A DNA stretch of 64,000 bases from Panagrolaimus kolymaensis (taxonomy: Eukaryota > Nematoda > Chromadorea > Rhabditida > Panagrolaimidae), in the NCBI GenBank assembly GCA_028622995.1, contig JAJQJQ010000002.1, positions 5,642,001 to 5,706,000 on the forward strand. Reading direction: 5' to 3'. Both the position numbers and the translations under genes were made by a program. Position 1 is the stretch's first letter. The number at the start of each line of letters is the position of its first letter. Below are positions 1-12,481 of this stretch, one piece after another. The notes beneath the pieces were generated by a model. That model was not told the DNA's origin. It saw nothing but the letters and a program-made list of their open reading frames with translations, and made no database searches.

Positions 1-1
1 C

Positions 2-293
2 GTCGTCGTCTATGTCGTCGTTCGAGATTTCTTAGATGAAGTAAGTTTTTTTTATTTTTCTTTGATATACAAATAATGTTCGTTTGTTTTTTTAGGATTC
101 TGAAAGTGATGATCATTTTCGTGAACTTTTGCGCCAACTTCAAGCTGATAATGAACTTCGTCAAATGGCATCATCAATTCCAAATGACCAATCAACACAA
201 ACTGAAGCCGAAATTGAACCTATCAGTGGTGAATGCAGCAGTGAAACAGATGTTTCCATGGGTGACTATCATCTTTCTCATAGCCATGCTTGA
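2..293 (+). CDS. 3' end of an unrecognised gene (two exons visible)
   Basis: Only the C-terminal end of this gene lies in the window. Exon 2-40 is open in one frame and ends at a GTAAGT donor. The intron 41-95 ends in TTTTTTTAG, and the last exon 96-290 continues in phase 0, with TGA at 291-293. The visible 78 residues are acidic and polar (DSESDDHF, many Q, S and E) and resemble a disordered tail. There is no recognisable domain. An AATAAA signal at 335-340 fits the transcript end. The next gene converges from the other strand. Alternative frames of the first exon hit stops, which supports the frame chosen. Confidence 0.75.
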
Positions 294-602
294 TAATTGA
301 TGGATATACTAATATTTCATAAATTTGTATTTGTAATAAAAATATGTGAATAAATGATTAAAATTTTATTATTGTGTCTTTTATTTAGCTTTTCTTGTGC
401 AACCATTTTGAATGGAATATTATTGTTTCAGATAATTTGGATATATTGTTTTTGTTATGTTATTTTTTCTTTTATTTCCAAATAATTTCAAACATTATCA
501 TGAAGCTATTAAAGGAACATAAAAAGGTGGAAAGAGAAACTGTTAAAATCAAATCAAAGCCAAACAAACACCCAAATTATTACAATCACAACAAAGAAAT
601 AT
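294..602. other. Convergent intergenic region
   Basis: This holds the 3' flank of the plus-strand gene, including AATAAA at 335-340, and the 3' flank of the minus-strand gene ending at 603. The short open frame at 395-625 has no coding character. Confidence 0.6.
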
Positions 603-1773
603 TTACAAATCAATTTTTATGTTGAACAATCCATTTTTGGGATCAATAACGAATAAAGTTTTGGTTTTAGTATCATACGCAAACTCTGCTTTTTCTGCTG
701 CTTTTGGAATTTCAATTCCTTCGAGTTTCTTCCATTCTGGGTTTTTTGAAAAAGCTTTTTCAAGGCTCCAAACTTCACCATTAAATTCGCGTCCAGTCAT
801 GCCTTTTTGGGTGAATCCTCCAAAATGAAGCCATTTTTCATTTTCTTTTATTAATGAAACTAATCTTGCACCATTAAATTGGAATCGTGGCGTCTCGCCT
901 TTTATTTCAAGCCTTTCAAATTCATTGCTTCCATCGACGCTGAAATGATCGAGTTGAGAAGATTCCCAACGAACTGTGCAAGAAGCTCGGTTGGAATATT
1001 CAAGTATCACAGTGGAATTTTGTACAGCGGCATTAATGGGAATTAACATTGCTCCACCTCTAGCTTCCTCGGAGTAAGTTGCCGCTGGTGATAATGAAAC
1101 ATGTTTGGATGAAAAATTTATTGAAAGTTTGAATAAATGCAGACTTCCTTCAATAGAAGCAATGAGTAATCGACTTTTATCTGGAAGGATTCCATCAGCG
1201 AGGATTAAATTTTGTTTAAAAGTTTCATCTTCTTCAGAAGCTTTGATTGAAAGCTTTGATGAATTCTAAAAAGTATAAGTTAATTTTTTTGACCAAATCG
1301 CATTGCCGACAGTTGGATTTACTGTTTCTTCCACTATTATGTTTGTTATCAACTTACATCAAATTCATTCCACATTGTAAATTGTCGTTCATTAACATCA
1401 AAAACAGCGAATTGTAAGAATTCAATCTTCCCAAAATTGGTATATAATAAACAACAAATTCGATCTTCATGTACAAATATCAACTCATCAACATGTTCAT
1501 CGGTTGTCAAGTTATTGAACTGCATAATTTCAGACCTTTTTTTACTTTTTAAATCAAAATAAAGTGAATATCCGCCTTTATGCGTTACTCGTTGGCCCGA
1601 ATGGAAGTTTGGTTGATCGTGAACTGAAAAGGATATTACAATTATTAACAAACCCATTATTTAAACTTACATTTTCTTGAAAATAACCAAAGTTTATCAC
1701 TCGTCAACAAAGCATAATGTTCTTCAGCTTCCAATTCGGGAATATCCGAAATCCGTTCAAAGTTGTTACTCAT
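603..1773 (-). CDS. Unrecognised protein, possibly beta-propeller-like
   Basis: A three-exon model reads 1773-1671, 1623-1358 and 1265-603, with both introns bounded by GT and AG and matching phases, giving about 343 residues. The ATG at 1773 is the first in frame after an upstream stop. The protein alternates short hydrophobic strands with polar turns, for example LHFGGFTQKGMTG followed by WSLE, and LIASIEGSLHLFKLS. That weakly recalls kelch-type blades, but I cannot assign a family. There is no signal peptide or membrane segment. It is the minus-strand partner of the convergent gene ending at 293. Confidence 0.75.
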
Positions 1774-2633
1774 TTCAGGTTGAAAAACGAGTAATGGAAG
1801 GAAAAGTTTTAATAGCAAAAATAAACCTTTAAATGAATCCGTAATGATGACGATGGGCTTATGTTGTGCTTATAAAATTTCAAAAATAAATAAAAATTAT
1901 TCCATTATTTTATTGTTTTAAAATGTTATTCGAGATTATGAACGCGCGAAGAAGAAAATACAAAATTTGAAGTTTAAAATATACACCTTTTTATGGATTT
2001 GAAATAAAGAAGTTTTATAAAAGCTTTTATAAAATTTACAAAGATAATTTCTGGTACTTATTAGCTTTAGTTTAAATTGAGTTAACTTCCATTATCCCTC
2101 ACATCGACTCGAGAAGAGTTAGTTAGTAATTCTAAAAAACCAACAACACGATTGATTTGTGAATAAGGAAATAGTTTTTTTTGAATGCGAAGCGAATCAT
2201 CACGTAAAAATCCATAACAAAACTTAGCAAACATTCGTATTCATTTGATTTTTTTGACTCGTTTCTTTCGTCATCGCCTGGTACTATTTATTTCATAAGC
2301 TCCACCTTTTCTCTCATTCTTTTTGTCTCGTAAAATCCAAAAGCGGAATGAATCATCAAAGGAAGCAAGCCATATTTTGAGCAGCAATAAAGGAAAATTG
2401 TAAAGAAGAAAACAAAATTTTTGGTAAATAAAAAACACTAAAGAATCTTGCTTTGAATGAATAATGTATTTTGAGGGATTTGTATCGTTCAATTGTACAT
2501 ATTTCTTTTTAACTTGAGTAAAATTATTTATTAAGCAACTATGTTAAAAGAAAAAATATAAGGTTTTAAAAAGCTTATTATAAAGCAATATGAAAGACAA
2601 ATGGTTAAATATGGGATAAATGGTCAAGGAAAT
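1774..2633. other. Intergenic, no gene seen
   Basis: The 5' flank of the minus-strand gene ending at 603 and the 3' flank of the cathepsin gene. An open frame at 2271-2492 is hydrophobic and T/A-run driven, and I do not take it as a gene. Confidence 0.5.
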
Positions 2634-3847
2634 TTATTCAAGGATTGGTCCTCCAGCTCCGCTATCCATTTCACAAAGTGCAACACCACGCTTAAATCGA
2701 ATGTATCCTTTTTCTCCCCATTTTTCACCCCATGAATTTTTGATGATCCAATAATCAGGGGTATATCCAACGATGGCTAAAGCATGCCATCCAAGCATAG
2801 TCTTTTTGCAATCCGGAACATCGAAGATTCCAGATTTGTAGTGCATCATTTCTTGAGGACACATGATAGCTAAAAAAATGATTCTTATTATACCTGAGTT
2901 TCAAACTTATAAAATTTACAAAATGAGACAGGTCCATTGGTAGCGACAAATTTAGCGATATCATCTTCGCCTCCAACAATATCATAAAAGCCATCAATTT
3001 TTGTATGATTTTTTCCATTTGGAACTTCACACGTTTGCTGTTTTTCCGCGTAAGTGTATTCGGTTTCATCAACTTGCCCATAATAACCCATATAACGATA
3101 AGCTGTGTCAAGATAACCTCCAGTGCAACCGTAATTATCTGTTACACAATCGAGGAGTTGTTGTTCCGAAAGAAGTTTATAGGTTTTTCGTTTAATTGCC
3201 AATTGGGATTCAAGAGCGGCTGTTGTTGCTAAAAAACGATAAAGTTTAATTAGTTTTTGTTAATAAAGGAATCAAAGACTCAACCGAAACACCAACAACT
3301 GCCGCACTGTCCTAAAATAATAATGTTATAATAGATAATTAAAGATTGATAAAACCCTACCTTGATTTTTAATATGGCTCACAACCTTTTCAGCTCTCCA
3401 ATCTAAGCTATCTGGAATTGATGATCCTTCGGGTTTATAAGCGGTACCATCTCGACTTTTATATGGTTTATCCATCAGCACCTGAATCAGTAGCTGCTAG
3501 ACCAACTACAAAGAAAAATAATAAACATACAACTTTGCCAAATTCTTCATAACTCATAGCTGAAAATTGAGTGATACCAAATTCAGCGGTTTTATGTTCA
3601 CTATTGAGGCGTTCAATTTCTTTCAAATTTTGTTTAAAAAGTATAAAACGCTTTTTGTGTTCTTCAGGATCGGAGTATTTAATGTCAAAGCTGCAAAAAA
3701 AAGTGTGTATATTATCCCTTTAATTTACAGCTAAACTCACTCATGTTTAAACTTTTTAAAGAGTTCATAATCTTTAGGTGGTAAAAAGCTTGATACTGTA
3801 CCTGCAAATGCAACTAAACACAGCGAAAGTAAAATAAACCTATTCAT
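2634..3847 (-). CDS. Cathepsin L-like cysteine protease (C1A), preproenzyme
   Basis: Six exons (3847-3741, 3690-3531, 3481-3361, 3311-3285, 3228-2920, 2869-2634) join in phase to 319 residues. An N-terminal hydrophobic signal peptide ([16 protein letters not shown]) is followed by an I29 propeptide with an ERFNIN-type run ([16 protein letters not shown]) and FGITQFS. The mature domain has oxyanion Gln and catalytic Cys in GQCGSCW, catalytic His in [10 protein letters not shown] and Asn in KNSWGEKWG, plus GCTGG. The protein is probably an active, secreted or lysosomal endopeptidase. The residue two after the catalytic Cys is Cys (GSCWCF), where the family normally has Ala. The 27-base exon carrying the active-site Cys is unusually small. 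A related gene lies at 62204-63958 with an intron at the equivalent point and phase. Confidence 0.93.
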
Positions 3848-6800
3848 TTTTTGGGAAGCCACAATCTAAATGAACTTCTTGAATGGCTTTATTTCTATTA
3901 TGTATGTTGCTTTTATATAGGCTACTTTGTTACAAGCTTTAAAGATGATAAGGTAATTCCAAAAATAGCTGCTTTTTTCAAAGTTTTTATCAATAATTTT
4001 TGAAAGAAAAAAAAGCGTGCAAATAAAAAACTGTACTCAATTTTACTTTCAAAGCAAATAAAGTGGTCAGATGCTTGCAACTGGACTTTGTTGAGATAAG
4101 CTAAAAGCAAGCAAAAAGAAAAAAAAACTATACGTTTTTTTGAAACAAAAATAAATTATTACTGCAAACCACATAAATTTAAAGTGTTGATATCAAGTTA
4201 AGTACAATCTTTGAAGCTGCTGAAAAATGAAAATCAAAGAAATGACATTTTCTTTCAAATTTACAAAAACTTTGGCAATTTTTTTTTGAGATTTAGCAAT
4301 GCTTAAATTTTTTTCAAAGATTTATTTGTACGTTGTTGTTAAATCAAGATTTTGCAACGAATTCAAACGTGTTTTATCTTTATTGTTATTTAATTTGAAT
4401 TTTATCACTCAATAAAAAAGTTTTTTTCATGAGATAATAAACGAAATGTTAATAGTTTAAAATAACGGGTTTTTGAAATAAAAATGGGCCATAAAAAAAC
4501 GATTGCCAAATGGAGGTGTAAATGAATCAAGTTTTTAATCAAGCAAAAATCTCGAGAATGTTGAAACTAAAAAAATGAATTCAAAGTTTTTGAATTGTAA
4601 GACTTTGGTGGAAATTATTATGTATTGGTTAGTGTAACACTGTATCTTGGTGGAAATTAGTTGAAGTCGCAGTTGCTGCTTTTATGATTGTTTTCTAGGT
4701 TTTTGAATTTTGGATTCAACATGGAATTATCTATTTGTAATTTATGTTTATGTTCTGTAATTAAAAGTGACTTTCTCTATTTTTGTGTCATAATTTACTT
4801 TCTTTTATTCCCAGATTTTCTGGCATTATTTTTTTTATCTCGTAACAATTTGTTTCTCAATTTCATTTTTTCTTCTTTTGTCCAACATCATTAAACATTC
4901 CCTTGCCTTGAGACTGCTTGCTTTTGTTAAGATTTTGTGGAAAATAACAACAACGTCCGACGTTCTCAAGTGACCATTGCAGCAGCAACCACCAACATAA
5001 CACGCAAGTGAATGACTGACCACAAAAAAAAAGAGCGGCCTCGTTCCTTTCCGTTTTAGTTTCCTTTTTTGGCTTTGCTTTCAAAAAAAGAAGTTTATTT
5101 TTAAAAGGCTGCAACAAAAAAAAATTCTTTTTTAACGTGGTTTTGAAAATGCCAACAGACAAATGTCCAATGCCGGCCACTTGTGACCAACCAACTCATT
5201 TTTTCTTTGAAAACCAGAGAAATACAAATGTCTCTCAAAGGGCTCATTGTTTTTAAACTTTGTCATATATACTTCTGAATATTTGATAAACGAGAAGAAA
5301 GAAACAATGTTAAAAAAGAGAAATATTAAGAACGGAAGTTTTTTTTTGAGTTAGGGAAAAGAGTAAAAAAAAGTATAGTAGTTATCAGATGATTGTTGCA
5401 AAAATAATTTCATTGCATAAAATACTGTAATTATTATAATTAAAGCTTGCTTATTTGGAAGATTCACAATTTCGATAATGAAAGAAAAAATGGAATTTCT
5501 TGGGACTTTCATCATAGTTTAGCAAGCAGACCATGAGATAGAGATGCAAGCAAACACACAAGTAAACATTTTTAACTTTTTAATATTTCTCAAATTAGTA
5601 TTTGCTTTTTCAATGAAAAAAAACTTGACTTTGTTCAATCAAATAATACATAAATTTTATATAATTACGCATTAATTGAGTTTATGTTCTCATTTTTATT
5701 TTTCAAATAACAAAAAGTTTTTCATCTTTTTTCTCAATTCTCAAACGTCAATTGTGAAATTCGTAAATAGCATCAGCAGGAGCGGCAATAGCGATGGCGA
5801 TGACGGCGGCGTCGATGACAATACTTTTTTATTTTATTTTTGACCATGAATGGTTTCCGCTATTTTGGATACAATCGCGCCACTCGGTGTTGTGTGCTTC
5901 ACTTGACCAACCAATACTTTTTTTTATTTTTCAAGAGCATATAACAATGAAAATGAGAAAGAGGCAAAATCGAGAAATCATCATCATCACAGTTATTGTA
6001 TCAAAAAGAAAAAATAATTTAAATTTCACACTTTTGCACAATAATTTATTTATTTATTTGTTTGCGGTTTGTCCAAAATTTTAGGTTTAAACTATGTTTA
6101 TGAAATACAGCAAAATAGTTATTTTAAAAGTTGTGCCTTGACCGGCAACATAAAATAGTTAGATACTTAGTAAGTTTACGAATGCTTGTAATTTCCATGT
6201 TAAAACAATATTTCATTTTCAATCCATCACCATGTTATTTTCCTATTTATTTTTTTATTACAAAAATAGAATTTTGCTTCTTTCTCGAAAGCTATTTTTA
6301 GTTACTACAAAAATTTTTTAAGACATTAAATCTTCTTTGCTCTTTTTTCTTTCATCATTTTGGACTTCGAATATCCTTTCATTTCTGCTTATCTCTTCTT
6401 ATCTCTTTTTATTTTTGACGAGAAGCTAACTCCCTCATTTTTTCTTTTCCTTCATCAGCAAAATTAAACTCTAAATTGCCCCTATTTTTTAGTCATTTTT
6501 CATCGAAAAAAAATGTTTAAAAAAATTAAAATTGCTTCAACGTCGTTCGTCGCTTGAAGCAACGTTTAGTGTTATCCAATGGTCAGTCGCTTGCTTGCTT
6601 TTTATTTCTCGTGGGCATTGAAAAAGAAAAAAGATTTGAAAAAAATGGACATTTAAAAATTGCAAAAAAGCCGTCGCATTTTTTTTATCTTAAAACTTTA
6701 AACGTTCGAGAAAGCGAGAAAGAAAAAGAGAGACAGGAAGTTTTCTTCTTCTTCGGCATTACATCAGCCGAAGCAGCATCAAAAAAAAATGTGAGCGGAG

Positions 6801-9800
6801 ATTACGCAATTTTGCTTTTATATTTTTTATTTTTCTCGAACTGGACATTCAACGACGACAACTGAAGGCGATAAATTGCAAAAAAAAAAAATGGAAGGGG
6901 AAAGTTGAATGCCTTTGGCTTTAGCTTTAGCGGCGACGGCCGTTGTCCACACAATTATTGCCTCAAGGCAGGCAATTGCGTGTATGTCCTCCTCCTTCCT
7001 ACATCCTTTCTCTCTTTCTCGCTTGCTTACATCATATTTTTTTAACACGCTCGACCGAACACCGCTGCCGCCTCAACTACTACTGACCATTGAAAATGGC
7101 TTTCCACGTTTTTTTTTGAAAAAAAAAATTCAATCTTTTTTCACTTTCGCAAAAGCCGACATTGTCATTTTGCGGCTGGACTGGCTGCGGCTTGCATGAC
7201 TTAGCTGACAAGCTTGCTCGCTCGTATGATTTGATGCTTCAATGCTTGAAGGAAGGCTTTTCAAATTATGCAATAGTGAGGGAGTGACCGGACAAACTTC
7301 CTCTCTCAAAGTCATGACCACCACTATGGGCATGTTAGAAGCCACAGGCTATCATATTATATTGTGTGGACGCCATTCGACTGCTATTTTCACGTTTAAA
7401 AAAATGGAAAAGAGAAAGGAGGAGATTGCCTTGAATTTATTTTTGAAGCCTCAAGAAGAAAAAAAGGAACGTCATGTGGTTGTGGTTTCTTCTTTCTATG
7501 ACTGACCATTTTTAAAATTGGGTTTTAGTTGTTTTTCTTTTTCCATCCCATGTGTTTGCCTCTTGGCTTTTATTTTTTAGTTGTTTTTATTAAACTTTAC
7601 GATTTTTATAAAAAAGGAATGATGCCGTTTTGATGATGGTGAAGCGGTTTCTTTGGAAAGAAAAAAGGATATGAAAGCTTGAAAAATGCTTAATGGCGTG
7701 GAACTCTAAGATAAAGGCTTTTATTATTATTACCGTCTTCAAAGTGTTATTCTATGGAGTTGATGATTTTGGAGACATGGATAGTGTAAGTTTTACTTTT
7801 CTTGTTTACGGCTTTATGAGGAGGGATAAAAATTTGAGTGATATTTTTAATAAAGGATTTTGATTACATCATTTTCGAATGTGGGATTATTTTTGGTAAA
7901 GTTAAATGACATTGTTTGACTTATTCTGAATACTGTAACTCTTGAGCATCAAAGCAAAATAAAATCGAAATAAAAATTTTTTTCTAAACCATACTATTCC
8001 TAATCCCGTAATGCGAAATGTTAACAATATAATAATTGAATACTTTATGTATTATAGTTTTATTCCATTTCAACAACGACCATTGCCGAATTTTCTTCTC
8101 ATGGCAATTTCATTTCAATCCCTCGCCTTCACTTTTTTTTTCACCGCTGCCAATGTCCATCTTCATCATCTTCGTTTTCATTCTTTTTTCTGCTTCGTCA
8201 TTTCTCAAGCTTCATCCCTCTTTTTTCAGTTTGTTTGTTTGTATTTCACTTTCTTCCGCGCAAGCAAGCAAAGAAAAAAATTCATCATTTTTACTTTCTG
8301 GAAGACAAACAACAGCTGATATTCCCGCGGTTATTGAAGAAAAAAGAAGATCAAAAACTTGAGAAGTTTTCTCTTCTTTTTTTCTTCTTCTCACACCTAT
8401 CTTTCTCCAAAAACACGCTTCAATGCTTTCTCGTTTTCAAGCACGGACGCTGCGCATTTTTCAATCGGAAACAAAACTCTTTTTGTTGCAAATCTTTGGT
8501 AGCCTCAAGCTACCTTTTTGTTTTATTAATTTTTCAATTTTTTGCTTCCTTGCGCACTCAAGAACAGAAAAACGAATGAGTGACCTGTTGGCGATGGTCC
8601 AGTTTTTTTCAAGGCTACGCATTACACGCTCTAATGACACATAGCAGAAGCTGGAGAAAAAGCTTGTAAGCTTTAAAGCTTACAATGAAGAATTTTCCTT
8701 TTTATTTGCTGATTATTACACAAAACGCGTTTGACTTTCATGTGTGTTTTTTTAGTAAAGTGATGATTGAATTTAAAAAGAAATAAAAAAGTGAGTTGTT
8801 TTGGCTATGGAAAAAAGTATAAACATACATATTCCATTTTTGAGTGAGCTCATGAGGCTGTCACTCAGTAGTTCGACAACAAGCAAATGGCTATTTGAGT
8901 TATGTCCAGTTGTCAAACGTATCGTTTTTTTCTTCTTCTTCATGCTTTAAGCAACTGATATTTTTGCATTTTAAGTAAAATGCTTTTAGTTTTTACGTAA
9001 TTATATGATACAGTTGTTACTCAGAGTCTTATCATGAATGTTGGAGGAATAATATAAACTTTATTTAAATTTAGAAGTACTTAAAATTTTTGAAATGGCG
9101 TTACGATTAATTTTTCATATCGCAATCAACTTTTGCGCCATGACTTCAAAATTGTACATAAAAGGAAAATCCCCAAGTTCTCAAATTTTCTACCTTTTAC
9201 TTAATTTTTTTTGTGAATAATTTTTTTTAAACCCGGAAGTTTTTTAAATTCTTTTTCTCTTCCTTTTGTAACCACTTGATTGCAAACTTTTTCTTTTTTT
9301 CTTTCCCGTTCTTTTGTCTTTGCTTTTTCATCATCATCATCTGGCGGCTTTCCCCGAGGTGGTCGTCGGTGGACGCGCTCGCCGTCGCTTACTCGCTTGC
9401 TTGAATATGATGATGAGCAGCTTTTGTGATGGTCACTTTTTTCGCGCGTTTCCGCTTTTTTTTTCTGACTTCGTCATTATTGTTTGATCAAGTGTCCGCG
9501 TCGAATGAAAGAATCCATCCATTCTCTCTTCACCTGTCTTTTCGGCTCTTGTGTAAGAGGGCTTACAAAAATTTGCAAGCAAATATGCAAACAAGCAAAA
9601 GAAGAAGAAGCAGCCTATTTCCCTTCGGGCAAAAAGCGAGAGTGATTCGATTCTCTTCCATCCTTCTTCCGCTTCAACTTTTATTTACACAGTTTAAATC
9701 ACGCAATATCTTCCCTCTTTTTATTCTCTCCTTGGGTTTTACAAACTCTTTTTTTGCATTTTTATTGGCAAAAAAAAGTCAAGCGTCGTCATCAATGGTC

Positions 9801-11989
9801 AGTCACTTTCTCCCCCTATGTCGTCGCGCTTTTCCACCATCCGTTTCTCTCGTTTTTAAATAAATCAAACAAAACAAAATTCAATGAAAAAAATGCGATG
9901 GACGCAACGACGTAATTTTAGTATGAAAAAAAAAGAAAAGAAAAATGGTTTGAAACTAATGGGATTTTTTTTATATTTTTTGGCCTCAAAAACGTGATGC
10001 CATTTTTTTTTATTTTGATGCTTCCATGATTCTTTCACAAACATTTTTTTTGTTGATGGAAATAAAAGAGGCTTTTCCAATTTGTATGTAAATTTTTGTT
10101 TGATGCCCTAAAAATTGAAGAAGTGTGAAAATTGTTTGCTTTTCTCAGACTTGTTTTTAGTTGTTTCATTTTTTTTCTCTGTTGACGTTGAATAGATGAT
10201 AGTTTTGGTTGTGACTTTCAGCAGATGTGTAAAATTCTTTTTAAAATTGAAACCTTGATTTTTTGCTGTAGGATAAAAAATATCTTTATATTATTACAAT
10301 CCTTGTTACTCATTCTATTCTTGTAGTCATTAAACAAAATCATTTTCGTGTTTCACATTTTTAATTCTTAATAGACTTTTATACTTTTTTGTTATTACAT
10401 ATTTTTTGCAATAAAAAAAAATTGCACCACCTATTTTAAAAGCTCACCTTTTTTGAAATTTATCCCTTCTTTAGAATTATAAATGGCTTAGAGCCAAAAA
10501 ACTACAAAGTTTTATTATTTTTTCTTCAAAAAAAAAGTAAAGTCCATTTTTTTCTTTTTTGATTCACACTTCCGTTGTTAGCTTTCTGCTAATCTCTTTT
10601 TTCCTTTTTTTTAAATGCTTTAATTTTTCTTTATTTATCCCATGAGTGAGTAGTGAATAACATATAAGAAGTGGTCACCACCAAAATGAAATGAGACTAA
10701 TATGAAGCTATTTTTATCCCATTTCTTTCTTTTTTTCTTGATTCTGTTAGCCTTTAAATGAGCCCTTTCAAGGTGCGAGAAGTCTAAGCTAGCCATGGCA
10801 GCAGCCACAACAACAACTTCATTAAGTTATTTTTCATGCGGCAATTTTTTACGTTGCACCTGTACGATGTAAAAAAAATTACTAATTTTTTTGTCTGTTT
10901 CCTGTTTATTTTTTTATTTTGCAAAAGTACCTACTGTAAGAAATTTTTTTAAAAGTATGTTTTGTTTTTATCTTTGACGTATTTTTCCTTTCTAAAACAT
11001 ATATAAAATATTGGAGAGTGTCAATAATGGTCATTGAGCTTGTTTTGTTTTTATGTGGGGATAGATAGATACCCGTCTCTCTTCTCTTTTTTTTTTGCAT
11101 TTCCTAAAGCCGCTAATTATCAGCTTAAAGTATTTCTCCCGGTGTGTATATTAGTCGTCGGCTTTTAATATCCCAATACTGGTGGTGTTGGTCGTCACCG
11201 TGCAAAATGTTTTTAAAATAAATGAAAACGAGAAGAGGAAAAGAAGAAAAGTGCCTACAAAATTGGAACCAAAAAAGAGATTTAAATTCAACCAAAACAG
11301 TTTCAAATTATTTTGTGGAAGGTGAATGAAAAACAAATGACCATTTTCATATTACCAAAAAATAGTGTGAAAATTGGAACACAGATTTTAACAAAAAAAT
11401 CTTAAACCACAGAAATTTTATTCTCCGATATAAGATTTTCGGGTGCCTCTACGAGAAGAAGCACATTCCATTTTCATTCATGATGATGGCTTTTGACCGG
11501 TCATTTTTTTCCAATTTTTTTCATTTCATATCGTGTTAATCTTTCATCTTTAATTGACAAGGCAAAATTCCTTCCTTTCATGCGCTCAAAAGCAAAAAAA
11601 ATAGAAAAACATTTCTGACAGACGTCGCTTGAAAATAATTTTTTATTTTTCAAACTTACTTCAATTATTCATTACACATATTTCTCAATTAATTATCTCT
11701 CTAATTTGCTTATTGGACTTCTATCATCTGAAACCCTTACTTTGAAATTTATGATTCCAAATTACAGTACTTTCATATCTTCTTTCTCTTTGATTTTTGG
11801 TTTTTAAAATTGTAACATTATGTTTTATTTTTTGTTGCTATTATTGTTTACGTATTGTTTTTTCTAACAACAGCTTTGCATGAATCAAAATTTATTTATG
11901 TGCAAAGTTTTAACTTCCAAAAAATGATGATAAAACCACAGATTAGAATATTCAATGCCGCCTAATTATTTTTTGTTACTTTTTTTCTA
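3848..11989. other. Gene-poor region (first part)
   Basis: AT-rich sequence full of T and A runs, with interspersed GC-richer patches rich in CG and in GCTTGCTTG-like words, for example around 6900-6960, 7060-7240 and 9340-9400. Many short open frames overlap on both strands and show no splice-consistent or family-like protein. A perfect 22-base palindrome lies at 8664-8685. TGGTCAGTC recurs here (see the separate entry). It could be upstream regulatory sequence or long introns, but I cannot show either. Confidence 0.5.
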
Positions 11990-12481
11990 TCAAAAATATT
12001 TATTTATTTTTATTTGATCTGTTTTGTGACTAAAGAGAAGTCTGTAAAAAATAATGTTTTGATCTTTTAAAGTTTTTATTGTATCATTTTTTAAAATCTG
12101 CCAAACAATAAAAAAAGGTATCTCTTTCACAGACGAAGATGAAAGTAAAACCTTTAAAAAAGTTTTCACTACCTTTTTTTCTTGCTTTCTTTTTTTACTT
12201 TTTTCATCTTTGAGTTCGCCATCAGATTCATGCATACATTTTTGTTTAAAATTTTCTGCAAGAAAGGATTCAACTCCAATGGCCCCTAGAATCGCAAATA
12301 TTTGTTCATCTTTTTTTTTTCTTCGCTAGCCCCTTCTGGGCATCATCCCTTTTATTTTTTTCGTGAGGCTGCAAAAAAGAAAAGATGCAAATAATCAGCC
12401 GGTCCGGATGTCCGGTGCCACCATCCCCATATTTTTTTATCCCTCTCCTGTTAAATTTTTTTTCTCGGACTCTGGTCAGTC
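5014..12481. promoter_or_regulatory. Dispersed TGGTCAGTC motif, five exact copies
   Basis: The 9-mer TGGTCAGTC occurs at 6580-6588, 9796-9804 and 12473-12481 on the plus strand. It occurs as its complement GACTGACCA at 5014-5022 and 7500-7508. Two of the plus-strand copies share the longer core CAATGGTCAGTC. An 8-of-9 match lies near 7082-7090 on the minus strand. All copies sit outside recognised exons. That is more than I would expect by chance in about 7.5 kb, but base composition has not been modelled. A transcription-factor site or a dispersed repeat end are both possible. Confidence 0.35.
11990..12325 (-). CDS. Possible unrecognised coding stretch
   Basis: This minus-strand frame is open for 111 codons after a TAG at 12328-12326, long for such AT-rich DNA. 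Its first half uses gene-like codons and is highly charged (KQKCMHESDGELKD, then EKSKKRKQEKK). A TTTCTTGCAG acceptor lies shortly 5' of the ATG at 12235, which would give an 81-residue product. GTAGTG after EKK could instead be a donor. The second half looks less coding. There is no family match, and it could be a shadow frame, an isolated exon or a decayed gene. Confidence 0.25.
   Translation of the reverse strand, partial: RRKKKDEQIFAILGAIGVESFLAENFKQKCMHESDGELKDEKSKKRKQEKKVVKTFLKVLLSSSSVKEIPFFIVWQILKNDTIKTLKDQNIIFYRLLFSHKTDQIKINKYF

Noticed and set aside
7130..7505. Overlapping open frames on both strands
   Set aside because: Stops are rare on both strands because the patch is GC-richer. 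Neither frame has acceptors, donors or recognisable motifs.
8664..8685. 22-base perfect palindrome as a microRNA hairpin
   Set aside because: No loop and arms too short for a precursor. It may be chance in AT-rich DNA.
9426..9863. 145-codon plus-strand open frame
   Set aside because: F/L/S/R-rich reading of pyrimidine-rich DNA with no initiation context or family features. Treated as chance.
12235..12325. Resemblance of ILGAIGVESF...KC to an S5 segment of four-domain cation channels
   Set aside because: It is preceded by a run of Lys and Arg and followed by a long charged stretch, and no voltage-sensor or pore exons were found nearby.
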